DNA from: Ectocarpus siliculosus | Taxonomy: Eukaryota; Sar; Phaeophyceae; Ectocarpales; Ectocarpaceae | Reading direction: 5' to 3' | DNA length: 10,137 nucleotides | Assembly: GCA_000310025.1 (NCBI GenBank) | Contig: FN649736.1 | Span: forward strand, 4,194,802-4,204,938 | In this document: positions 1 to 8,274 of the stretch, piece after piece | Position numbering within the stretch: the first letter of the stretch is position 1 | Layout of the letters: the number at the start of each line of letters is the position of its first letter | Made by a program: the position numbers and the translations under genes | The notes under the pieces: generated by a model | The model's input: the letters and a program-made list of their open reading frames with translations, nothing else | Told to the model about the DNA's origin: nothing | Database searches by the model: none

Positions 1-2
1 GC

Positions 3-1842
3 AGGCTGGTCTTGCTCGGCTCCACGGGCCTCGTGCTCGCCCTGTTCTCGGTGGTGGGCCCTTGCCTTCTCGCCTCCGTGCTCTTGGGCAAGATCAGGAA
101 CATGGAGGAGGAGACGGCGCGTAGAGACGACGAGAAGCGCTTCAAGCAGCTCCGACGGTCGGCCCAGGAGGCTAACGCCCTCTGCACTATTTTCGCGTGT
201 GTGTGCACGGGGTGAGTCGAAAACTTGGAGTAATATCTGTTTTTAAGGCCAGCGCCCGAACACAGAAAGGAGAATGGTAGGGGAAATAATGGGAGGTTAG
301 GCCGATAAGAAACGTTGGGAGCAACAAGGCGCTCTACCTGCGCTCTCAATTAGTTTCGGGTGATTAAGGCAGTACATCGCCGACCGGTGTTGATACCTGT
401 TTACTACGTACCGGTATAGGGTATGGTGTAGACTGCTCCGCCAGTGTTTTGTGTGCTGAGCCCCAGGACGAACAACGCGAGGTTTCCACGGCAGACCAAT
501 CAGCCAACCGCTTGAAAAATTCCATCCGAGACGCCCAAAATAAAATGAAACGTGTTGCGTCGGCACCAGCTTTCAGCTGTCGGCTTTCACAACCATCAAA
601 TTTTTCTCCCTCCCTCTCGCGTCTGTCTCCCCCTCTTCCGCTGCTGCTGCTGCCACGCCTCCGCCCCGGCCGCCCCGTGGTGCTCGCGCCATCAGATACG
701 GCGGCTACGCGTTGTCGTTCACCGTGGCGCTGGGCCTCGGCGCCAACGTGACCTCCACCTACCTCCTGGTGGCCGGCGGGTACCTCCTGCTGCTGGCCGG
801 GGCCGTCGGCGCGTGGGCCGCGAGGAGCGGTCGTCCCGACGCCTTCCGCATCCACTTCGGGGCCCTGCTTCCCGCGGGAGCGCTGTACGCCTCGTTGACC
901 GTGGTCCAGCTGGTGAGCGTGGGGCCCAGCGACCGGCGAGTGATGCAGGCGTGGGATAACCTCCACGCGGAGGGGGAAAGCCTGTACAGCGTCCAGACCA
1001 AGGTCGGGACGATGCTCATCGTCAGCGGGGTGCTGAGCGTGGTCACCTTCGCCCTGGTGGTGTGCGCGGCGGTGGCCTCGCGGGCGGCGCGGAACGCGTT
1101 GCTGCACCTGCCGGAGAGCAGCCCGCACCGGCACCGCAGGCAGGGGAAGCTGTCCCGCGGGGAGAGGCTGGCGGTCGCGTGGGCGCTAGCCCTCGCCGCC
1201 ACCTCGACCTTCATCGACGGGTCCTTCGCGGTTTTCAGCGCGTGGCTGGCGCGCGACGGGGAGCAGGCCGGGGTGTGGCTGCTGGCAATCTGGGAAGGGA
1301 TGGGCCGCGGGGACGGTCGCTACGTCGACGGGGACACGTTCATCGTCTCCACGGCGATCATCGTCGCGACGATCGTCGGCCCCGGGGCGATGCTCTACGC
1401 GTGGGCCGTCTACTGCCGGAAGGGGTACCGGTTCTCGGTGGGCATCCTGGTGTGCGCGGCCTCGCTCCACACGCAGCTGCTGAGGTACGTCACCTCGGCG
1501 GACTCCTCGGAGTCGAGCGCCGAGCCCGGCAGCAAGGCGTTCTTCATCGCCGCGAGCGTCGTCCTGGCGCTGCTGCAGGTGGCCGGCGCCCTCGCCGTCC
1601 TGATCTTCAACGTCGGGAGGATGACCAAGAGGGTGCACGCCGCCGAGGTGCACTACCGGGCCTTGCTGCTGGAGCACGGCCGACTTTCCGACAAGATCGA
1701 GACGAGACACGAAGGCGATGGCGGCGAAGGCGCTGCTGGAGGCCCGGAACAACGAGGAGGCGCTTTGCGGAAGAGGAAGAAGGACGGCGATGGGACTGCT
1801 GCTACACTTGGCGGGACGCGGTGGGGGACCCGCAGCACGTAG
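3..1842 (+). CDS. Polytopic membrane protein of unknown function, 5'-partial, two exons
   Basis: Exons are 3-211 and 696-1842. The donor at 212 reads GTGAGT. The acceptor AG at 694-695 follows a long pyrimidine tract (about 600-660). The phases agree: GG at 210-211 plus A at 696 make one Gly codon. The visible part is about 451 residues and the true start lies left of the window. Exon 1 encodes a hydrophobic helix (residues about 2-29) and then a charged, probably helical segment rich in Glu, Arg and Lys. Exon 2 encodes hydrophobic stretches at about 712-822, 856-924, 1000-1083, 1162-1242, 1336-1410, 1429-1485 and 1537-1611, so seven or eight membrane spans in all. Codons are strongly G/C-ending until about 1710. 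I recognise no transporter or receptor motif, so no function is given. The stop at 1840-1842 is uncertain because the coding signal changes frame near 1712. Alternatively, exon 1 could be the end of a separate upstream gene stopping at 213-215. Confidence 0.68.
212..695 (+). other. Intron of the membrane protein gene (phase 2)
   Basis: This is a 484-base noncoding stretch with donor GTGAGT and acceptor CAG. Its 3' half has a strong C/T tract at about 600-660, ending in a short CTG run, as expected ahead of a 3' splice site. Open frames on either strand here lack the GC3 bias of the flanking exons. The acceptor choice is supported by phase and by the abrupt start of GC3-rich hydrophobic codons at 697. 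Confidence 0.65.
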
Positions 1843-1846
1843 AGGA

Positions 1847-1983
1847 GGGGGGGGTGTACTCATAGCCGTGCATGCCGTAGTCATTAGACCATTGACCTCG
1901 GGGGGGGGGGGGTGTACTCATAGTCGTGCATGCCGTAGTCGTTATACCATTGACCTCGCATCCCTACAAAGCCGGGACGGAGC
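1847..1983 (+). repeat. Two tandem copies of a poly-G-headed repeat (units A and B)
   Basis: Unit A starts with 8 G (1847-1854) and unit B with 13 G (1900-1912). Each then reads TGTACTCATAG, a GTGCATGCCGTAGTC core and ACCATTGACCTCG. The two units differ at only a few bases over about 45. Unit B continues through a CATCCCT block to GACGGAGC at 1976-1983. The same order of blocks recurs at 9971-10050. The array begins only five bases after the stop at 1842, so it lies in the 3' UTR or provides the gene's 3' end. I see no transposase or clear target-site duplication. It could be a degenerate nonautonomous element or an expanding satellite-like unit. Confidence 0.75.
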
Positions 1984-4937
1984 ACGCCGGGTTCTCACCG
2001 GACCAGGCTCTCACATCACCAAGCGCGAAGCGCCGTGAGGTATTCGGCGAGTCGCATGAAGGGTGAGCTGCATCCTGCTAAGGGTGTTCAGCATCTTGTG
2101 CTTACTTGCTTGCGTACGGATGACAGCTATGTATGACTTAATTTATTTTCTGGGGCTTTCACTTCCAGAGACAGTTGTAAGCACTGTGTAACTGCCTCGA
2201 GGATGCTTGACCATTTTAACACAAGGTGGTGCGATCATCCCCCTTGCGCGGAGTGAGGGTTCTCCACCCCGCACAACATGATCTACTCGACCACCATTAT
2301 GGTTACCGCCAAAAAAAAAACGAGGTAAAAAAAAAACGGTAACCTGGTTGCCGAGTTCACGAAGTGAATTGACTTGTTTTACAACGTCGTTGCCAAGCGA
2401 CGAAAACCCAAACCCCGATGGCAAATAAGGGGAGGGGGGGGGGGGGCTTTTAGTACGCCCGTGTGTGGAGCGAGCGCTTCGGTGCCCACAGGTATGCAGT
2501 TAGCTTTTCCTGAACAAATTCGGTGTGTATTTAGATCCCAAGAACGAGCATCACCGTATGGCTGTACGAAGAAACTATCGAGCAAAAGAATCTTGACAGA
2601 AATTGATTGGCTGGTACAGTGAAGGGGGAGGGGTGGGTCTTTTCCTCACCATGCCAAAAGTGTGAGATAATCTCCTGCCAAAGCCACACGTACAGCATTG
2701 TTTGTTGGCGACGTTCCTGTGTAAGTCGTTGAGCCTTGGGAGCACTCCGTAGGCATTGGGGGATGATCCCGGGGTCGCTCGTTGTGTAGACTCAAAGGGC
2801 ATCGCTGGAAAGAAAAGCTGTCTGTAGATGTGCTTTTTCTGTTTTTTTACTTTATCATTTTGGCGGTGTGGCGTAGAAGCATCCGGACCCTAGACGGATA
2901 GCCTAGCGCTTCCCCGTGTCACCAGCGATGTCTTTCGGCCGAGAGAGAAGAACGAGTTCGCCGCAACTTTAAGACAGCTTCGGTCGTTTGGTGTGAACCC
3001 TTGTATTTTGGCCTTGTCGATCGACATTTTTCTCAGTCTAGAGGGCGTCCGGAGGCTGCTGAAGGAATGATGCCGTGTTGATTATTGTGAAAAGGACCTC
3101 CTGCTCTCCAGATAACAACCTCAATAGCTATGTAAATGCACGGCGTACGTTTTGCAATGCCGTCACCTGGCCACACTTTCTGTTGTCAGCCTCGCGGTTT
3201 CTTTGTGTAACTTCGTGGCCGCTCACTTAGCGCGTTAGACGTAGGCAGTCCACCTGCTTCGGTCTTGTTTGGTAACAGCAGTGATATCCTTTTGAGGTCC
3301 GGACAGCAGTCATAGTCTAGTTTTGTGCTGTGCACGTCTCATGTTATCGTCTTGTATATGCTGGATAATCTTTTGTTCCCTGATCCGAGATCAAGCCTTA
3401 GTCCCCACCTTGACGTGTGCTTTTTTTGTTGATGGCCGGTTGGGCTCTTATGGGTCTGTCGCAAGCGCGAGAGAGTCGTAAAGTTGAACGACGAAAGTGT
3501 AGTTATGGCGGTATGAAACTGAAATTCCTCTTGCCTTGGTGCGAGACTGTCGGGTTTATTTCGGAGGAAGGCTGCTTATCGTTTGTCCAAACTTGTGGTT
3601 CCCGTGGCATGTCTATGCTGTATTTTCTGAATGTTCCATGTGCAGAAGTTTTTTTTGTCAAGGTTCGTCGATGGATGAATGATAAGAGCGGTTTTGTTCC
3701 ATAACTTTTTTGGATAAAACGACGAATGACTGATGGTGTCGCGTCGTGCTCCTTCCTGCTGGATTTTAGTCTTCACGTATGCGGAAGAATTTTTGCCACG
3801 TCGTCGTTACGAGTAAGGGTCCCTGAAGTGGCGAATAGCCGTTCACCAGCGGAGGTATTTCGCTTTTCGTGCAATGTGGCGAGGAAGTGCTAAGCGTAGC
3901 CGATCGTCTCGGCTTAGCTAGTTCAAGAAAGGTGGAAGGGGTGAGAGTGAGGTGTGTAGGGCGCTTTCGCCGCCATCTCCCCATGTCCGAGAGTCACATG
4001 AATAGTCACGGTATTCTGTGAATCTTTCCTGGCAAATGTCTTCGGACGGTAGAACTTTGTTCATGTAGTCCGACGATCTTTGCGGGTCGCAAGTGCATCA
4101 TTACCTCTGGAAGATACTTTTATCCTGGTTTCCACACGTACATGGATTCCCGAAGCCGTTGTTGGGTATCTCCACCCCGTCCATACCATTCCATAAACTT
4201 TGTTTCAGGTCACCACGCTCTGTGGACAGGATGCCAGCCGCCCCTTTTCCCTCTGAGTCCGCTGTTGTGCGTGCGAACATGGACTTGTCGATTCAGCGAT
4301 ACACTCGAACGGCACAGATCCAGCATGCATGCCCAACACAGCAGGCAGGCGGGACTTTTCGAACAACATTTTGAAGACCGCTTCCGAACGGATCATTTGA
4401 AACATCACGCACGCGCGCGAATGAACTGGTGCACCAAGGCATGTTGACGTCTCCACCCCTTTGTCTGCGCGTAGCTTGGCTGACTCGCTCTGTACAGCTT
4501 TCATCACCCTGTCTCGGGGTTCGCTGCTGTGGCGCGGGCACACAGAGATAAGCACCGTGAATCCAGCCTGGTTCGGTACCCTGGGCCGCGATGTTAGCAA
4601 GTCGGCTGATCTTCGAAACGCCACTTTATAACTCCCTTCAGCGCAGGGTTAGAGTGAAGGAGGCCAACGAAGTCTGTACTTCCCGACTTGACGAATGACC
4701 TGTGACCCAATGTTGAGAAGAATCGGGCGTCGATTGTGAAATGGGTGGTTGAGAATTCCTTCTCTTACTCCACAGCGTTATTTGGAGGAGAGCTGCGGAC
4801 AAGGTTGAAAAATGAAACACTTGACCACAAAGCCGCAAACTATTTGTCAACGTCAGGCAAGGAGAATGACGGGTTGTGGTCCATATCCCTGCCTTCAACT
4901 GACGGCGACGTAACAAAAAAAAAGACATCTGGCAGCA
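1984..4937. other. Gene-poor interval between convergent genes; likely 3' UTR and intergenic DNA
   Basis: I find no ORF here with exon-like codon bias, a start in good context and matching splice sites. From about 2040 to 3780 the plus strand is rich in T and TG, as expected for a long 3' UTR of the upstream membrane protein gene. A 1.9 kb UTR would be long, so part is probably intergenic. From 3780 to 4937 composition is balanced. This part may hold the 3' UTR of the minus-strand gene, which ends at 4938. G runs occur at 2434-2446 (13 G) and about 2622-2634. No tRNA, rRNA or mobile-element ORF was recognised. Confidence 0.5.
2301..2344. repeat. Inverted repeat (8-bp arms) enclosing two A10 tracts
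   Basis: The left arm GGTTACCG (2301-2308) is perfectly complementary to CGGTAACC (2337-2344). The 28-base loop holds two A10 runs (2311-2320 and 2327-2336) separated by CGAGGT. The sequence can form a hairpin in DNA or RNA. It lies about 460 bases after the membrane protein stop, so it could sit in that gene's 3' UTR. No function is assigned. Confidence 0.6.
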
Positions 4938-6731
4938 TCACAGAAACGATAAAGCGTGAAGTGTCTCGACAACCTCGTCTTTTGCGGGTGGAGAATGGAC
5001 TTTGCACCTGAATATTCCTTGGGATTTCCTCGGGCGAGCTAACTCTTCGTGTCTCTGGGAAAGAACAATGCGGCGTAAGTTCCTGCGTTGTGTGTTCCCT
5101 CTGCCTTCCTCTTCCGTGGATGGGACTGGATCATGGGCTTCAGCTCCAGTGTGTTGAACCTGTTCGTTCGTCTGCACGATCTCCTTGACCAGCTGTTGTT
5201 TCCCCGTGCCTGGCCGTTTCGACAGTGCCCCCATGCTATGCGAGCGCTGTGCCTTGTTGAATGCTACCTGCCAACACGAAGGTACCACCGACATGAAAAC
5301 TTATGAATCTGGGAATTGTCCATATTCAGCAGGAACAATCTCTTCGGGAACACGACAACACCTGATATCCTGGCGGTTGGTATATCCCGTGCGCATGCAT
5401 TGTGCTTTCCGAGATGGCATGCCAGCGTCACGTAGACACCGCCTCGCAGCCTCCCGTCTACGTGGTGTAGCCATGGTACAGGGGTACCGTTTGTTGAAAG
5501 CCATAAGTTGTCAACCAGACGCAGACCTAACGGTCCAAGCACTCCCAGCCTCACCTTCACCCGCATGCTTTCCCGCTGAGCCACTACCCGCTCGTCCTGC
5601 ATCCTTGCTCGCTCCCTAGCCTCGACATCTTCCTCTTTCACCTTCCTCAACAGCCGCTCGATAAACTCCTTCTCCCGCTCCACTGCGACGGGGGGTACGA
5701 CCATCGCCAAGCGTGCCTTGGGCGTACGGCCGAGATCGGACCAAATATACCCGTCTTTCGGGGCATCGGCGTAGCGATGGCGCTGCGTTCGGCCCCGTCG
5801 TGACGGCGGTGGCGGCGGTGGTAGGGGTGGTGGTGCACGCGTGCATCCCGTCACTTCGTCCTCCTTGAGGAAGTTTTGGGCCCGGCGCCGTTGAAACGCT
5901 TCCACTAGCTGCCTCTTCCTGATTGCCCGACGGCGCAAGTTGTGTCGAGCTTTTCGATCCTCTTCCCTCTTTCGAATCTCCACCACCCGGGCGTGCTCTG
6001 TCAATAGAACACGCACAAAGCAGGTCACAAAACCTAGGCTATACATCGTAAAATCAAGACGTTTCAAACACGCCGATGGACGTGCGTGCGTGTTTTGTAC
6101 CAAAGGATTGGTTGGAGGGGTGGGGCATTCTCATATTGTGGAGTCTTGATTAAGTGTTGACCGCATTGTGCAAGATGCTGCATGACCATATGCCCTTTCC
6201 ATTCCATCGCGAAATATTACTGCTGAGCCAATTCCGCGTGCCTGGATTTTGTAGATCTGAACGTAGGTGCCAAGAACAAACTCAACTTTCCGCGTACGTA
6301 CAACAGCGCGCTCGGTGGGCAATATGTTGGGCGTGTGGGAACAACAACATGCTGTAAGTTGAGGGCGCAATGAGTTTAGGCTGCGTGATGACCCGTGTGC
6401 ACTGATACGTCGTTCGGTGGTGGTCTGTAACTGGTTAGACTAGACTATGCAACAACCTTCTCAGAAGATTTCCCGCGCGAGAGACGCCACGCGGCTCGGG
6501 GACAAAAAGGAAAGCACGTTTATAGCATGCAGGCGGCAGTGACCCACATACGGGAAGCCCGCACCGAGAGAAACGAACGGCTGTATGTACCAGGTTGGAA
6601 CTGGATGTTTACTTGTAGAGCGTCTTGATTGAGCAGAACTCTCGAGCAGTACAGTAGTTTGCACTCCCCTTACCGGCCTCCCTCCGGATCGCTGCCGCCA
6701 TGCTTGTGACGTCTACCGTTCGGAGCTTCAT
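4938..6731 (-). CDS. Basic, charged helical protein with polyproline segment, function unknown; three exons
   Basis: The coding exons on the minus strand are 6731-6674, 5997-5555 and 5267-4938, giving 276 residues. Splice signals are GTAAGG at 6673 with an acceptor at 5998, and GTGAGG at 5554 with an acceptor at 5268. Phases agree at both: G plus AG across the first intron, codon boundary across the second. The first ATG of exon 1 is taken as the start. Reading is also open upstream to an acceptor at 6747, so an earlier start or a 5' UTR exon is possible. Residues 11-67 are very rich in Arg, Lys and Glu and look like a long helix. Residues 74-84 are nearly all Pro. Residues 95-123 hold a less charged patch around DGYIWSDLG. 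Residues 125-167 form a second charged, coiled-coil-like helix. The C-terminal 109 residues are polar and low in complexity, and there may be more 3' exons. No membrane span or signal peptide is evident. I do not recognise the family; a scaffold, cytoskeletal or nucleic-acid-binding role would be a guess. Confidence 0.65.
5268..5554 (-). other. Second intron of the minus-strand gene (phase 0)
   Basis: This 287-base intron has donor GTGAGG (5554-5549) and acceptor GGCAG after a GTGTTGG stretch (last G at 5268). Reading through it stays open, so retention would insert in-frame residues without a stop. The drop in charged residues and codon bias at 5554 argues that it is spliced out. Confidence 0.6.
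5998..6673 (-). other. First intron of the minus-strand gene (phase 1)
   Basis: This 676-base intron runs on the minus strand from donor GTAAGG (6673-6668) to an acceptor reading GACAG (last G at 5998). An alternative AG two bases further in would put the frame out of phase with exon 1. Inside I see no ORF with exon-like codon use and no repeat. Confidence 0.65.
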
Positions 6732-7754
6732 CCTCGCGACCTTTTTCTGCAAACAAACATGAACACGACGAACGAATGTATGTGTCGCTCGGCGTCTTGA
6801 CGTCTCGACGTCTTGATCGCCCTCCGCGTGTGGTGCACTCCGCCTCTCTGAAGAAAATCTGCTAGGTATTGATATATTCTTCTCTTAAGCTTTGTACGGA
6901 CGTGTATATCCCCGCGTAACCTGAAATCTTCTCTCAGGAACTGGGTGTCTCCATGTGTACTCTGCTCTCAAATCTCAAATCCAATGAAGTTATGCCGCCG
7001 GCATCCCGAACGGTAACAAATGGCGTAGGTTTCGTGTGGTACCTAGTATCTTCCAAACTACCTGCGGATTGCGGACGCCCCTTGTCCGTTTGCGGTTCGA
7101 GGTTCGAGCCTCTTCTGACCCTGTGTCGACAGCAGGACAGTCGCAGGGAGCGAGCGAGTGTGTGTGTGAGAAAGAGGACCTTCATCCTGTCGGTAAGCGA
7201 AGACAGCGGTAGGGTATGTAGCACAACATATGTGGTAGCAGTCACAGCAGCAGTTGCAGTATTTTTTTTTTTTGCGCACAACACCGCATGCCCCACCACA
7301 CCGGACCGGAGCAGGATATCATGAAAACCGGCGCCTCAGGAATCGCTTCGTTGTTGGTGGATGTATTGTTGACGAATTCGTATTTTCGTTGGATATGCAA
7401 CCCACCTACCGCCGTGCTACATTTTATATGCATGCTATCGCTATTATTTCATGTTGTACTGGCAGCTGTGCAGCCCCACAACGTGGTCACCTGTTCCCAT
7501 CGAGGGGACGCGTAGATCTCTTTGTCTCTGGACATAGCTTGCATCACCAGGCGCACGAACAATCACCCATCGTGGTAACTCCGCGGGCTCGCTCACAAGC
7601 CTCTGATCGCTGCCTGCACCTACGAGGGCGCTCTGAATCACACTGTACCTCTCCTGCCGTTCCCAACGACCTACGTGCTCTATTGCAGCACCATACCCGC
7701 AGAAAGAGCCTGCTGTGCATCTCTTAGCATGCCGAGACCCAGCGTACGCGCAAC
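6732..7754. promoter_or_regulatory. Divergent promoter and 5' UTR interval
   Basis: This interval of about 1 kb separates the start of the minus-strand gene (6731) from the start of the small plus-strand gene (7755), so it should hold promoters or 5' UTR exons of both. A good acceptor on the minus strand (TTTGCAG, ending at 6747) implies an upstream noncoding or coding exon that I could not place. On the plus strand an acceptor at 7726-7727 (CTCTTAG) likewise implies an upstream exon. A donor GTAAGC at 7191 would fit its phase, but the sequence before it is weakly coding. The interval holds a 12-T run at 7262-7273, CAG-rich stretches at about 7240-7260 and the ACGT-core triplication at 6793-6816. 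No TATA box was assigned. Confidence 0.4.
6793..6816. repeat. Three tandem 8-bp units with ACGT cores
   Basis: The units CGTCTTGA, CGTCTCGA and CGTCTTGA run head to tail and create two GACGTC palindromes. ACGT cores are the usual contact of bZIP transcription factors. The site lies about 60 bases upstream of the first mapped exon of the minus-strand gene, so it is a candidate regulatory site. It could equally lie in an upstream intron or be a chance microsatellite. Confidence 0.35.
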
Positions 7755-8196
7755 ATGTTTTCTAGCAGCGGTCGGCATGGGTCAACCGCAAGGGGTGACA
7801 TCGTGGGGGGCTTCCTTGAGGGCCGCGAGCAGCGGGCACGGGGCTGGAAGAATACCGTGTACGACTTCGTCGACGACGTGCCTTGGGGGGGGCGTATGGA
7901 ACGTCGCAGCACGGGCTGAGCGCCGACGAAGACGATCTCCGTTGGAAGCCGCGGGCATTGGGTCGGACGTCGGGGTTGACTCTGACATGGAGCTAGGTGA
8001 GGGAGAGGAGCTCCTTGGCACCGTGGATGTGTCCCCCGAGGAGATTGCTGAGTTCTTCGCCAAGCCCACGTGAGTTTTGTTGACGGACGCAAGCGGCGCA
8101 CAGGCTTGGTGGGATTAATCGATTTTTCATTTCGGCAGCGTTCTGCGCCAACACCGCCACCGATCTTTGACTTCGTTTCTTGAATGGCATACTTGA
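7755..8196 (+). CDS. Small acidic protein, function unknown, with two apparent frame breaks; two exons
   Basis: Exons are 7755-8069 (possibly starting at the acceptor-bounded 7728) and 8139-8196. The donor is GTGAGT at 8070 and the acceptor is TCGGCAG ending at 8138. AC at 8068-8069 plus C at 8139 form one Thr codon, and the frame then ends at the TGA at 8194-8196. Within exon 1 the exon-like reading changes frame twice. It is frame 3 from 7755 to the 8-G run at 7885-7892, frame 2 to about 7965, and frame 1 to 8069. Each step equals one missing base, and each falls at a run of G. The product would be about 125 residues: a Gly/Ser-rich start, a WKNTVYDFVDDVPWGG segment, an acidic stretch near EGEELLG, a predicted helix (SPEEIAEFFAK) and a basic tail ending EWHT. 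Read strictly, frame 3 stops at 7918-7920. Explanations are assembly errors in G runs or a decaying gene. I do not recognise the family. Alternatively, exon 1 splices into the downstream oxygenase. Confidence 0.45.
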
Positions 8197-8274
8197 GCAC
8201 TTTCGTAAGAATCTACACTAGTATCTCAAACGCAAAAATACAAACGGTGCCAAAAGTAACCGCGTGAATGGCAA

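Noticed and set aside
364-1214. Long minus-strand ORFs (256 and 151 residues) opposite the membrane protein
   Set aside because: They are Arg/His/Pro-rich shadows of the GC3-rich plus-strand exon, and part of one overlaps the intron. The plus strand gives clear membrane helices.
1062-1884. Overlapping ORFs on both strands (267 and 232 residues) across the membrane protein exon
   Set aside because: Arg/Gly-rich composition is typical of out-of-frame reading of a GC-rich exon. Only the last part of the plus frame-3 ORF is kept, as a possible tail.
3417-3704. Plus-strand ORF of 95 residues
   Set aside because: It starts with GTG rather than ATG, has no codon bias or splice context, and lies in T-rich sequence.
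4205-4928. Minus-strand ORFs of 139 and 96 residues downstream of the basic protein gene
   Set aside because: Codon use is flat and no splice pair links them in phase to the exon ending at 4938. They could be 3' exons, but nothing supports it.
7021-7105. tRNA or tRNA-derived element suggested by GGTTCGAGGTTCGAGCC
   Set aside because: It is only partly like a B box (GGTTCGANNCC). There is no A box at the right spacing and no cloverleaf.
7254-7727. Plus-strand ORF of 157 residues ahead of the small acidic gene
   Set aside because: It looks noncoding, starts beside a T12 run, and its stop overlaps the acceptor AG. It is better read as intron or 5' UTR.
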